DNA of 28,892 bases from a candidate division FCPU426 bacterium (lineage in GTDB: Bacteria; Oederibacteriota; JAAXVQ01; JAUVAV01), in the NCBI GenBank assembly GCA_030619365.1, contig JAUXBQ010000002.1:1-28892 (forward strand), read 5' to 3'. Position numbers and translations under genes: made by a program. Of the stretch, positions 1 to 6,669 are shown one piece after another; the first letter of the stretch is position 1, and every line of letters begins with the position of its first letter. Below the pieces are notes generated by a model. It saw only the letters and a list, made by a program, of their open reading frames with translations, made no database searches and had not been told where the DNA came from.

Positions 1-170
1 ACCAGGGGAATTTCGCCCAGGTAGGTGATGAAAACCCCCAGGCCCACGCCGGCGCCGGCGAAGAAGAACACCACCAATGCCAGCCATAGCCAGCGTTTCC
101 AGGACCAAAAAGATCCTGGCTGGCGCGGGGCCGGATTATCGGGTTGTGAAGGCAAAAACGTCTCAGCCAT
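1..170 (-). CDS. N-terminus of a PBP1A-like peptidoglycan glycosyltransferase (partial)
   Basis: The reverse strand has an open frame from an ATG at 170 down to the window edge, about 56 codons with no stop. It encodes a short polar, proline-rich N-terminus (MAETFLPSQPDNPAP), a basic Trp-rich stretch (WSWKRWLW), one hydrophobic segment (residues about 28-48), and then an ending of the form ITYLGEIPLV. A short cytoplasmic tail, one transmembrane anchor and a 'YL.E.P' stretch is the usual start of class A penicillin-binding proteins of the PBP1A type, which polymerise and cross-link peptidoglycan in the periplasm. The catalytic domains lie outside the window, so the family call is an inference from the N-terminus only. 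A purine-rich GAGAGG lies 12 bases upstream of the ATG. The gene is divergent from tyrS. Confidence 0.55.
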   Translation of the reverse strand, partial: MAETFLPSQPDNPAPRQPGSFWSWKRWLWLALVVFFFAGAGVGLGVFITYLGEIPL

Positions 171-319
171 GCAGCAGGTCATCCTCTCGGTGGTGTCTCA
201 GGGCGATCCGTTGGACCTCAGCCGGTTTTTTCCCGGATTCGCGGAAGAAAAAAATGAAATCGGGAAAATTTTACCACAACTTGGCCGAAACCCCCCAGGA
301 AAACTCGCACATTTTACCA

Positions 320-349
320 TTGAAAAGGTAGGCGACGGTCTGCTAGAGT
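320..349 (+). promoter_or_regulatory. candidate promoter of tyrS
   Basis: TTGAAA (320-325) and TAGAGT (344-349) are separated by 18 bases, with a TG one base before the -10 (extended -10). The match is moderate and would give a leader of about 30 bases before the GTG start at 390. Confidence 0.4.
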
Positions 350-389
350 TAATCCTAATTTCATATTTCCTCCCGGAAGGTGATTTTGC

Positions 390-1604
390 GTGAACGTCAA
401 CCAAAGCCTGGCCCTGATTCGTCAAGGAACAGCGGAAATCATCGGCGAAGCAGAACTGGCCGCCAAACTGAAAACAGGCAAGCTCCTGAAGGTAAAGTAC
501 GGCGCGGATCCCTCGGCGCCGGACCTGCACCTGGGGCATACCGTGGTCCTGCGCAAATTGCGCCAGTTGCAGGAAATGGGGCATACTGTGCAGTTTTTAA
601 TCGGGGACTTCACCAGCCTGATCGGCGATCCCAGCGGACGCTCGGCCACCCGCCCGCCCATGACCCCCGAAGAGATCCAGGTGAACGCCCAAACCTACCA
701 GGACCAGGTTTTTAAAATCCTTTTACCCGAAAAAACCGAGGTCGTGTTCAACAGCCGCTGGTGCCAGCCCATGAATTTTTCCGATGTCATCCGCCTGGCC
801 GGACGCTATACCGTGGCGCGCATCATGGAGCGCGACGATTTTCAGAAGCGCTACCAGGCTGGCCGGCCCATTGGGCTCCACGAGCTGCTCTACCCCCTGA
901 TCCAGGGATACGACTCCGTGGTGCTGCGCTCCGATCTTGAGTTGTGTGGTACGGATCAGATTTTCAATTGCCTGGTGGCCCGGGCCCTGCAGGTTGACGA
1001 CGGCCAGGAACCGGAAGCGATCATCGCCATGCCCCTGCTGGAAGGCCTGGACGGGGTGAACAAAATGTCCAAGAGCCTGGGGAACACCATCGGGATCACG
1101 GAAACGGCCCAGGATATCTACGGCAAGGTGATGAGCATCCCGGATGAACTCATGATGAAATATTTTGAACTGTTGACGGACATTCCGGTGGATGAACTGA
1201 AAAAAATGCTTCTGGATTGGGAATCCGGCCAGCTGCATCCTCGCAAGCTGAAGGCCAGACTGGCCCATACGCTGGTGGCGCAGTATCATACGCTCCAGGC
1301 GGCGAACCAGGCGGAGCAGGAATTTGACCGGATATTCACAAACAGCGAACTGCCCCGGGAAATTCCCGAAAAGGTTCTGGCCAGGACGATTTTACATGAT
1401 GGTAAGTTGTGGATCGTGCGGCTGTTGCATGACACGGGGCTGGTTTCCAGCAAATCCGAAGCTCAGCGCATGCTGCGGCAGGGCGCGGTTCAGGTCAATC
1501 AGCAAAAAATCAAGGACGCTGAGCTTGATGTGCCAATCACGGACGGCACGGTTATCCAAGTCGGAAAAAGAAAGTTTGTAAAAATTAAATTAACCTCAGG
1601 CTAG
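390..1604 (+). CDS. tyrS: tyrosine--tRNA ligase (TyrRS)
   Basis: Charges tRNA-Tyr with tyrosine in the cytoplasm. The 404-residue product has the class I signatures: HLGH at residues 47-50 (HIGH motif), followed by GDFTSLIGDPSGRSAT, the tRNA/tyrosine-pocket stretch QGYDSVVL...ELCGTDQ, and KMSKS at residues 225-229. An S4 RNA-binding domain fills the C-terminus (about 340-404, with LVSSKSEAQRML). The 'LLEGLDGVNKMSKSLGN' form and the length of about 400 residues suit the TyrZ/TyrRS-2 subgroup rather than the E. coli TyrS form. The start is GTG at 390, with GGAAGG 7-8 bases upstream. The gene is monocistronic: the next gene has its own promoter. No T-box leader is visible in the short upstream region. 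Confidence 0.97.
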   Translation: MNVNQSLALIRQGTAEIIGEAELAAKLKTGKLLKVKYGADPSAPDLHLGHTVVLRKLRQLQEMGHTVQFLIGDFTSLIGDPSGRSATRPPMTPEEIQVNAQTYQDQVFKILLPEKTEVVFNSRWCQPMNFSDVIRLAGRYTVARIMERDDFQKRYQAGRPIGLHELLYPLIQGYDSVVLRSDLELCGTDQIFNCLVARALQVDDGQEPEAIIAMPLLEGLDGVNKMSKSLGNTIGITETAQDIYGKVMSIPDELMMKYFELLTDIPVDELKKMLLDWESGQLHPRKLKARLAHTLVAQYHTLQAANQAEQEFDRIFTNSELPREIPEKVLARTILHDGKLWIVRLLHDTGLVSSKSEAQRMLRQGAVQVNQQKIKDAELDVPITDGTVIQVGKRKFVKIKLTSG

Positions 1605-1674
1605 TATTCCCTTTAATATTCAAGCAAAAAACCGTAATAACTCAAAATAAATTGCAAAAACAATTAATATAAAC

Positions 1675-1703
1675 TTGACAAAAAAATTAGTTTTTGTTAT
1701 TAT
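1675..1703 (+). promoter_or_regulatory. sigma-70 promoter of the MerR-GGDEF gene
   Basis: TTGACA (1675-1680), 17-base spacer, TATTAT (1698-1703), in a very AT-rich stretch. It predicts a transcript starting near 1711 and an AT-rich leader of about 80 bases. MerR regulators often bind the spacer of their target promoters. This spacer is a normal 17 bases rather than the stretched 19-20 of classical MerR targets. Confidence 0.7.
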
Positions 1704-1793
1704 TATTTCGCAATAAGAATTTAATGTAACTTTATTGGCAACATTTACTTTATCAGTTTTACTTGGTTTTATAAAAGAAAAAGGGTGTTCACT

Positions 1794-2663
1794 ATGAAAG
1801 AAAAACTAATCGGAATTGGCGCCACTGCAAAACTGAGCGGACTTTCAGAACGAACCCTGCGATATTGGGAAAGCCTGGGTTTGATCACCCCGGTGCGTGT
1901 ACCCTCCGGACACAGAAAATACAACAAATCCATGGTTAAAAAGATCATTGCCCTGAAGGAAACTCTGGAGAACAACAACCTGAGAATAAATGACCTGCTC
2001 ACCTCATCGGCGTTTCTTCAAGATGAAATGCTGAAGAAAAAAGTGAAGGATATTAATCAATTCAACATCGGATCCGAGATCGAAGAAGGATACGCGGATT
2101 CCATGGGCACCAATCGCGTCCATCCCCTGACCAACCTGCCCGACCATTTTTTTATCCAGCAGGAGATTGACCGCCGGCTGTCAGAAGGCGCCAAAACGGC
2201 GATATGCTACATTGACCTGGACAATTTCCGCGCCTACAATTTGCGCTACGGCTACCAGCGCGGGGATAAGCTGCTTAAATTCACGGCGCTTATCATTTTT
2301 GACATTACCCGCGATCATGGCAATCCCAGCGATATCGTGGGACACTTGGGAGGCGATAATTTCGTGATCGTCACCAATCCGGAAAAATATCCGCTAGTCT
2401 GCTCGAAATTGATTGAGAATTTTGATCAGCTGATTCCGCAGCAATACGACAAAGAGGACCGGAAACAAGGTTATATCATCAACATCAACCGCAAAGGGGA
2501 AGTACTCAAGTTTCCGATCCTGACCTTGTCCGTGGCCATTGTGACCAATGAGCGCCGCAACCTGGCGCATTACGCGCAAATCGATGACATTGCCAATGAA
2601 TTAAAGCAGTACGCGCAGAAACTGAAAAAGAGCGATTTTGTTGTGGACAAGCGTTCTTCCTGA
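1794..2663 (+). CDS. MerR-type helix-turn-helix protein fused to a degenerate GGDEF domain
   Basis: The 289-residue product has two parts. Residues about 5-75 are a MerR-family winged helix-turn-helix (IGATAKLSGLSERTLRYWE, then a GHRKY wing), which binds DNA as a dimer. Residues about 105-280 follow the GGDEF fold: LTNLPDHFF, then IDLDNFRAYN, GYQRGDKLL and LGGDNF (G186-F190). The signature is GGDNF instead of GGDEF, the usual ND..GH..GD block reads NL..GY..GD, and the RxxD inhibitory site five residues before the signature reads NPSD. A working diguanylate cyclase is therefore unlikely. A nucleotide-binding or dimerising role is an inference. The ATG at 1794 follows AAGGG by about 8 bases, and an in-frame GTG at 1785 lies inside that ribosome-binding site. 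The gene has its own promoter and terminator, so it is a single-gene unit. Confidence 0.85.
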   Translation: MKEKLIGIGATAKLSGLSERTLRYWESLGLITPVRVPSGHRKYNKSMVKKIIALKETLENNNLRINDLLTSSAFLQDEMLKKKVKDINQFNIGSEIEEGYADSMGTNRVHPLTNLPDHFFIQQEIDRRLSEGAKTAICYIDLDNFRAYNLRYGYQRGDKLLKFTALIIFDITRDHGNPSDIVGHLGGDNFVIVTNPEKYPLVCSKLIENFDQLIPQQYDKEDRKQGYIININRKGEVLKFPILTLSVAIVTNERRNLAHYAQIDDIANELKQYAQKLKKSDFVVDKRSS

Positions 2664-2689
2664 TAAAACCAGGTTTGGACAAAAGAAAA

Positions 2690-2716
2690 GGGACGGATTT
2701 TCCGTCCCTTTTTTTT
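2690..2716 (+). terminator. Rho-independent terminator after the MerR-GGDEF gene
   Basis: Perfect 8-bp stem GGGACGGA / TCCGTCCC with a TTT loop, followed directly by eight T (2709-2716). It lies 27 bases after the stop codon. Confidence 0.93.
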
Positions 2717-2747
2717 ATGTAGGGGCGAGGGAACCTCGCCCCTACAT
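2717..2747. repeat. GTAGGGGCG palindrome, copy 1 (REP-like)
   Basis: Perfect inverted repeat with 14-bp arms (ATGTAGGGGCGAGG and its complement) around a GAA loop. It abuts the T-run of the preceding terminator. It shares the GTAGGGGCG ... CGCCCCTAC ends with the elements at 3057, 9424 and 10336. The position between genes and the palindromic form fit repetitive extragenic palindromes. No REP-associated transposase gene is in the window. Confidence 0.85.
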
Positions 2748-2773
2748 ACGTTGGCCTGCATTTTAAACACGAA

Positions 2774-2872
2774 AATCGAGAATCGACCGCCCCGACCGGA
2801 AAGAATATCGAAAAGGGACTTCCTTCGGTCGCAAACGAGAATCCATCGATTTTCACCTATCGATTCTCGATT
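2774..2872. repeat. ATCGA-ended inverted-repeat element, copy A
   Basis: The ends are exact 13-bp inverted repeats: AATCGAGAATCGA at 2774-2786 and TCGATTCTCGATT at 2860-2872. The interior is about 73 bases with no gene. The right part (GAGAATCCATCGATT...ACCTATCGATTCTCGATTGCTCGG) is nearly the same as copy C near 6584-6627. A hairpin follows directly at 2878-2898, as another hairpin does after copy C. Together with the copies at 6447 and 6554 this is an interspersed family, perhaps a small non-autonomous element or a structured RNA/DNA repeat. Confidence 0.75.
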
Positions 2873-2877
2873 GCTCG

Positions 2878-2898
2878 GCCTTCCGCTTTGCGGAAGGC
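2878..2898 (-). terminator. hairpin just after tRNA-Leu (possible terminator)
   Basis: Perfect 9-bp stem GCCTTCCGC / GCGGAAGGC with a 3-base loop, starting 2 bases beyond the CCA end of tRNA-Leu on the minus strand. It has no T-run, so it could be a 3' processing signal or the tail of repeat copy A instead of a true terminator. Confidence 0.4.
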
Positions 2899-2899
2899 T

Positions 2900-2985
2900 G
2901 GTGCCGGAGGTCGGACTCGAACCGACATGTTCTTGCGAACGGTGGATTTTGAGTCCACTGCGTCTACCAATTTCACCACTCCGGC
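2900..2985 (-). tRNA. tRNA-Leu (anticodon CAA)
   Basis: On the minus strand the 86-base gene starts GCCGGAGTGG and ends CTCCGGC-A-CCA, so the acceptor stem pairs over 7 bp and CCA is encoded. The anticodon stem GTGGA/TCCAC encloses the loop CTCAAAA, giving anticodon CAA (2951-2949), which reads UUG codons. The long variable arm (CGTTCGCAAGAACATG) and the GGTTCGAGTCC T-arm fit a class II leucine tRNA. Confidence 0.97.
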
Positions 2986-3009
2986 AGAAGGTCCTAAATA
3001 ATGTTCTAA

Positions 3010-3038
3010 ATATTATTAAAAACGAATTGTTTTGTCAA
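3010..3038 (-). promoter_or_regulatory. promoter of tRNA-Leu
   Basis: Reading the minus strand, TTGACA (3038-3033), 17 bases, TAATAT (3015-3010). This predicts a start near 3003, about 18 bases before the mature tRNA 5' end. Confidence 0.75.
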
Positions 3039-3056
3039 TTTTATTAATCCCGCCGC

Positions 3057-3098
3057 AGGGGCGAGGCTTGTCCGGCGAATGCCGGATTCCTCGCCCCT
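3057..3098. repeat. GTAGGGGCG palindrome, copy 2, with nested hairpin
   Basis: Outer arms AGGGGCGAGG (3057-3066) and CCTCGCCCCT (3089-3098) enclose an inner hairpin TCCGGC-GAAT-GCCGGA (3071-3086), so it can fold as a two-step stem. The outer arm is the same sequence as in copy 1. Confidence 0.8.
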
Positions 3099-3173
3099 AC
3101 ATAAGATCCGGGGAATAATTTTTAAATAACACGGCAAGTTATTTGTCAGAAATATCGGTTTTAAGATTTTGCC

Positions 3174-3202
3174 TTGACTTGCTCAAATATGGGTGATACT
3201 CT
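3174..3202 (+). promoter_or_regulatory. candidate promoter of the TPR gene
   Basis: TTGACT (3174-3179) and TACTCT (3197-3202) are 17 bases apart. An alternative -10, GATACT (3195-3200), has a 15-base spacer. The -35 is good and the -10 weak. It lies about 50 bases before the ATG at 3253. Confidence 0.4.
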
Positions 3203-3252
3203 AAAATGTTTTATACTAGGCCTTTTTTTTAATTTTGGGGGCAGTTATTTTA

Positions 3253-5313
3253 ATGGACAAACAATCGTTACTTAATGAGGCATTTCGGAATTTTCGGGAA
3301 GGTCAATCCGATTCCGCCCTGAAAAAGTATCAGAAAGCTTTGGCGATCGAGCCGCAGGACGCCAATGTCTTGAACATGCTGGGAGACATTTCCTTCCGCC
3401 AGGGTCAAGTCATCGAAGCGATCGGATACTTTCAGCGGGCCGTATTGGCGTTGGGAAATAAAAAGTCGGACAACAAGGTAGAAATGCTGAAAAAGAAAAT
3501 GATCCGCCTGGACCCGGACAGCGTGGATGATCTGGAGCTGCCGGCCAAAGAATCCCCAGACCTTCCGCCGGCCGCCGCCCAGGCGATTGAAGAATTGAAA
3601 AGCGCAATCGCGGCGAACCCCAAAAATTTCGAAAATTACCAGAAATTGGGAGACCTATTGGCCAAAAACGGCAGCCCGCGCGAGGCCGCGGAGCAATACC
3701 TGGTCATTGGCAACGCCCTTTACACCAGCCGCATGTACAAAAAAGCGGGAACCGTTTTCAAAAAAATCATCTCCCTGGATGCCCACTGCCTGCCGGCGCG
3801 GATCGCGATGGGGGAAATATACGCCAAGGACGGTTCCGATTCGGACGCGAAGAAGGAACTCCTGTTTGTCGCTGGACGGCTAATCCGTCAGAACAACCTG
3901 GAACGCGGCCAGCTTTTCGCCCAGAAAGCCATTCAGTTGAAAAGTATCGAGGCTCATTATTACCTGGGCTTGGTGTATCTGTTGAATGGGCAGGCGGAGG
4001 AAGCGAGCAGGGAAATGGAAACCCTGCTGAAATTCAAAGTCAATCACCAGAGCGGACTGACACAGTTGGCGCGGATCCGGGCCGAGGGCAAACAGTACGA
4101 GGAGGCCGCTCAGTTATACGAGCGGCTGATCAAGGCGGACGCCAAGAACGCCTACGCCCATGAATGCCTGGGCGCAATGGCCCGGGAGCAAAATCAGCCC
4201 GACTTGGCCGGCGAAAAATACACCAAGGCCATGGATACCTACGCGGCCAACGAAGATTGGGAAATGACCGCGTATTGCGCGCACCTGGCCATTGAATTGG
4301 ACCGGAACAATCAGGAACTCTATCTGAAACTGGCGGATGCTTCGTATAATGCCGGGCTGGAAGTGGAAGCCGCCGAAGCCTGCCTGGCCCTGGCGGACTT
4401 GCTCGACGCCGAGGGCAAGTCGCAGGAAGCCGAGGAGATGCGCGGCAAGGCCCGGGAGATCCAGGGCAAAGAGGCGGTGGCCGCCGCGCCGTCCGTGAAA
4501 AAGCCCGCGCCGAGCGTGTCCCCGGCCGCCAAGTCCGCCCCGGGCGATTCCCAGGTCATGCTGAACATGGCCGACACCTACGTGCAGCAGGGATCGCTGG
4601 ATGAAGCGATCGAGATTTACCAAAAAATGCTGAAGAAGGATCCGAACAATCAAAAAGTCAAGAACGCCCTGACCCGGGTCTATGCCATGTTTGCCGGCAT
4701 CAATCCCGAGACCGCGGTGTCACGGAAAGCACCGGCGTCTGCCGCCCCCAAATCCTCCCGCGAGGAGAAAGACGAACAGCGGGTGCAGCGGGAAGCCCGG
4801 GAACGGGCGTTGCGGGAGGCGCAGGTGCGCGTTCAGCGCAGTTCGCCCGCGGAACCGCCGCCAGCCAAAACCGCCGCCAAGCAGGATGAGCTGCTCCAAA
4901 CCATTGGGAACGCCCCTGGCGATGAAGTCGCCGGAGACAACCAGGACGAGTTCATGACCGTCACGGTGGCGGAGATATACACCAAGCAGGGCCTGCTCAG
5001 CGAGGCGCTGAAAATTTACCAGAAGATTCTGGAAATCGAACCCGGCAACATGGAAGCACAGGTGAAGAAGCAGCAGTTGGAAAAAAAAATGGCGGAGCAG
5101 GAGAAGTTGCAGGAAAAAGCCGAGAAGCACGAAAAGGCCGAATCCAAAGCGGACAAACCCAAGACCGCCGCCGAGGTGAAACCCGTCGAACACCCGGCGG
5201 CCAAGGCCAAAGAGGCGCCGCCGGCTTCCGAACCAGCGAAGGGCAAAGGCGGCAAAAACGACGATGAACCGCCTCCGGCCAAGGGCCGCCGCGGGCGGGT
5301 TTCTTACGTGTAA
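3253..5313 (+). CDS. tetratricopeptide-repeat (TPR) protein
   Basis: The 686-residue, mostly helical product has no signal peptide and is likely cytoplasmic. TPR units recur through residues about 5-70, 105-390, 425-480 and 560-610. Examples are ALKKYQKALAIEPQDANVLNMLG near the start, EEAAQLYERLIKADAKNAYAHECLG in the middle and EALKIYQKILEIEPGN near the end. Three low-complexity linkers rich in Ala, Pro, Lys and Glu separate the blocks (about 411-430, 488-550 and 611-686). TPR proteins are protein-interaction scaffolds. The partner is probably the ExeA-like ATPase encoded 17 bases downstream, a pairing seen in pilus, secretion and polysaccharide export loci; this is inference from position. 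The ATG at 3253 is preferred, with GGGGGC 10 bases upstream. An upstream in-frame TTG at 3235 lacks a good site. Confidence 0.9.
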   Translation: MDKQSLLNEAFRNFREGQSDSALKKYQKALAIEPQDANVLNMLGDISFRQGQVIEAIGYFQRAVLALGNKKSDNKVEMLKKKMIRLDPDSVDDLELPAKESPDLPPAAAQAIEELKSAIAANPKNFENYQKLGDLLAKNGSPREAAEQYLVIGNALYTSRMYKKAGTVFKKIISLDAHCLPARIAMGEIYAKDGSDSDAKKELLFVAGRLIRQNNLERGQLFAQKAIQLKSIEAHYYLGLVYLLNGQAEEASREMETLLKFKVNHQSGLTQLARIRAEGKQYEEAAQLYERLIKADAKNAYAHECLGAMAREQNQPDLAGEKYTKAMDTYAANEDWEMTAYCAHLAIELDRNNQELYLKLADASYNAGLEVEAAEACLALADLLDAEGKSQEAEEMRGKAREIQGKEAVAAAPSVKKPAPSVSPAAKSAPGDSQVMLNMADTYVQQGSLDEAIEIYQKMLKKDPNNQKVKNALTRVYAMFAGINPETAVSRKAPASAAPKSSREEKDEQRVQREARERALREAQVRVQRSSPAEPPPAKTAAKQDELLQTIGNAPGDEVAGDNQDEFMTVTVAEIYTKQGLLSEALKIYQKILEIEPGNMEAQVKKQQLEKKMAEQEKLQEKAEKHEKAESKADKPKTAAEVKPVEHPAAKAKEAPPASEPAKGKGGKNDDEPPPAKGRRGRVSYV

Positions 5314-5330
5314 TCAAGGAGGTTATCCCG

Positions 5331-6155
5331 TTGAGTTATGAATCTTTTTTCGGGTTGAAGGAACAACCCTTTTCGAACGCACCCGAATCGCGTTTTTTCT
5401 ACGAGAGCCGGCAGCATTCCGAGGCCCTGGTGCGCCTAATACATGCCATCAGCACCATGAAGGGGCTGGCGGTCATGGTGGGGGAAATCGGGTGCGGCAA
5501 GACCCTCTTGGCGCGAAAACTGCTGGAGAACCTGGAAGAGGACGCCAAATACGAGGCCGCGCTCCTGGTGATCGTGCATTCCGAGATCACCGCGGAATGG
5601 CTTCTCAAGAAGATCGCCGCCCAATTGGGCGTGAAGGAACCGGGTGACAAGAAAGCCGTCCTCCTGCCCCAACTGTACGAACGCCTCATGGAAATTTATG
5701 ACAACGGCCAGAAAGCCGTGGTGATCATCGATGAGGCCAATATGCTACTGACCCGGGAAATTTTCGAGGAATTTCGCGGATTGCTCAACCTGGAGGCACC
5801 CGGCCAGAAATTGTTATCCATTAATTTGATCGGTTTGCCCGAGTTGGAGCAGAACATCGCGCTCGATCCGCCCCTGCAGCAGCGGATGGCGCTCAAATTC
5901 ACTCTCCAGAGCCTGCTGGAGGCGGACGTAATTGAGTATATCCGGCACCGCGTGAATATTGCGGGCGGCGGGCGCGATCTGTTCACCCCGGCGGCCTACC
6001 AGAAAATTATCCAGTATTCCCACGGCATTCCGCGCCTCATCAACACGGTGTGCGACAACTGTCTGCTGGAAGGCTATTTGCTGAAAAAGGAAACGGTAGA
6101 CGAGGAAATCGTGGACGGCGTGAGCAAGGATCTGGGTCTCAAATCAGACGCTTAA
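5331..6155 (+). CDS. ExeA/GspA-like AAA+ ATPase
   Basis: The 274-residue ATPase has the N-terminal YESFFGLKEQPFSNAPES stretch that marks the ExeA/GspA/MshM family. The Walker A is GEIGCGKT (residues 51-58), the Walker B is VVIIDEA (D134, E135), and a sensor-like region is followed by the IPRLINTVCDNCLL helix. ExeA works with a peptidoglycan-binding partner to insert the type II secretin through the cell wall. MshM-like members serve type IV pili, and related ATPases occur in polysaccharide export clusters. This protein lacks the periplasmic peptidoglycan-binding part of full ExeA, so it is the ATPase half only. The TTG start at 5331 follows a very strong AAGGAGG (5317-5323) by 7 bases. The gene is in an operon with the TPR protein; no secretin or pilin gene is nearby. 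Confidence 0.88.
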   Translation: MSYESFFGLKEQPFSNAPESRFFYESRQHSEALVRLIHAISTMKGLAVMVGEIGCGKTLLARKLLENLEEDAKYEAALLVIVHSEITAEWLLKKIAAQLGVKEPGDKKAVLLPQLYERLMEIYDNGQKAVVIIDEANMLLTREIFEEFRGLLNLEAPGQKLLSINLIGLPELEQNIALDPPLQQRMALKFTLQSLLEADVIEYIRHRVNIAGGGRDLFTPAAYQKIIQYSHGIPRLINTVCDNCLLEGYLLKKETVDEEIVDGVSKDLGLKSDA

Positions 6156-6158
6156 ATC

Positions 6159-6187
6159 TTGACAAGCCGGGGTCCAATCCTTAAAAT
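6159..6187 (+). promoter_or_regulatory. promoter of the tRNA-Gly / tRNA-Cys pair
   Basis: TTGACA (6159-6164), 17 bases, TAAAAT (6182-6187), close to consensus. The -35 overlaps the end of the ATPase gene by only a few bases beyond its stop codon. The transcript would start near 6194, about 12 bases before tRNA-Gly. Confidence 0.8.
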
Positions 6188-6205
6188 ATCGCGTCGCACT
6201 CATGC

Positions 6206-6280
6206 GCGGGAATAGCTCAGTGGTAGAGCGCTACCTTGCCAAGGTAGATGTCGTGGGTTCGAGCCCCATTTCCCGCTCCA
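6206..6280 (+). tRNA. tRNA-Gly (anticodon GCC)
   Basis: Acceptor GCGGGAA pairs with TTCCCGC (6270-6276), discriminator T, CCA encoded at 6278-6280. The anticodon stem CTACC/GGTAG holds the loop TTGCCAA, so the anticodon is GCC (6238-6240). D-arm AGCTCAGTGGTAGAGC and T-arm GGGTTCGAGCCCC are canonical. Confidence 0.98.
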
Positions 6281-6325
6281 GAACAACCACTGCCGGCCGC
6301 GTCTATGGCCGGCAGATTTTTATTC

Positions 6326-6399
6326 GGCGGCATCGCCAAGTGGTAAGGCAAGGGTCTGCAAAACCCTCATCCTCGGTTCGATTCCGAGTGCCGCCTCCA
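6326..6399 (+). tRNA. tRNA-Cys (anticodon GCA)
   Basis: Acceptor GGCGGCA pairs with TGCCGCC (6389-6395), discriminator T, CCA encoded at 6397-6399. The anticodon stem AGGGT/ACCCT holds the loop CTGCAAA, so the anticodon is GCA (6358-6360). The T-arm is CGGTTCGATTCCG. It lies 45 bases after tRNA-Gly and is probably co-transcribed. Confidence 0.98.
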
Positions 6400-6400
6400 T

Positions 6401-6427
6401 AAAATTTTTCGCTACGCGAAAAATTTT
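6401..6427 (+). terminator. AT-rich hairpin after tRNA-Cys (probable terminator)
   Basis: Perfect 12-bp arms AAAATTTTTCGC / GCGAAAAATTTT around a TAC loop, starting 2 bases after the tRNA CCA. The 3' arm ends in TTTT. The stem is AT-rich for a terminator, but position and symmetry support the role. Confidence 0.6.
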
Positions 6428-6446
6428 CGAGAAGTCGAAAATGGAA

Positions 6447-6501
6447 AATCGAAAATCGATTGAATTCGACTTCGGTCGATTCTCGCCTATCGATTTTCAA
6501 T
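6447..6501. repeat. ATCGA-ended inverted-repeat element, copy B
   Basis: Left end AATCGAAAATCGA (6447-6459) and right end TCGATTTTCAAT (6490-6501) are complementary except for one position. Compared with copy A, the left arm has AAA where A has GAG, and the right arm has TTT where A has CTC, so the changes compensate. Its middle shares CTTCGGTCG with copy A. It is the shortest copy, about 55 bases. Confidence 0.65.
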
Positions 6502-6553
6502 CGCCCGACCCCGCGCCAGACGGTACCAGGCTGGTATTTTTACCTTTTTTATG

Positions 6554-6650
6554 TGAAAATCGATAATAGAAAATCGACCGCACTCGAGAATCCACCGATT
6601 CTCGCTTATCGATTCTCGATTGCTCGGCCTCGCACCGGCAGGTGCGAGGC
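6554..6650. repeat. ATCGA-ended inverted-repeat element, copy C, with 3' hairpin
   Basis: It begins GAAAATCGATAATAG, carries AAAATCGACCGC as in copy A, and ends TCGATTCTCGATT (6609-6621), identical to copy A. TGCTCGG follows in both copies, and then a perfect hairpin. Here that hairpin is GCCTCGCACC / GGTGCGAGGC with a GGCA loop (6627-6650). It touches the AGGGGAG ribosome-binding site of the next gene at 6651. Confidence 0.7.
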
Positions 6651-6669
6651 AGGGGAGAGTGCAAACCAC

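Noticed and set aside
25..393. Open frame of 122 codons on the plus strand at the window start
   Set aside because: It is antisense to the PBP1A-like N-terminus, has no ribosome-binding site and no protein-like composition, and overlaps the tyrS start.
2751..3047. Open frame across repeat copy A and tRNA-Leu
   Set aside because: It is made of repeat DNA and the tRNA complement; no start signals.
6460..6669. 70-codon N-terminal extension of the sigma-54 regulator
   Set aside because: It encodes only the inverted-repeat elements (copies B and C). The receiver domain begins directly after the GTG at 6670.
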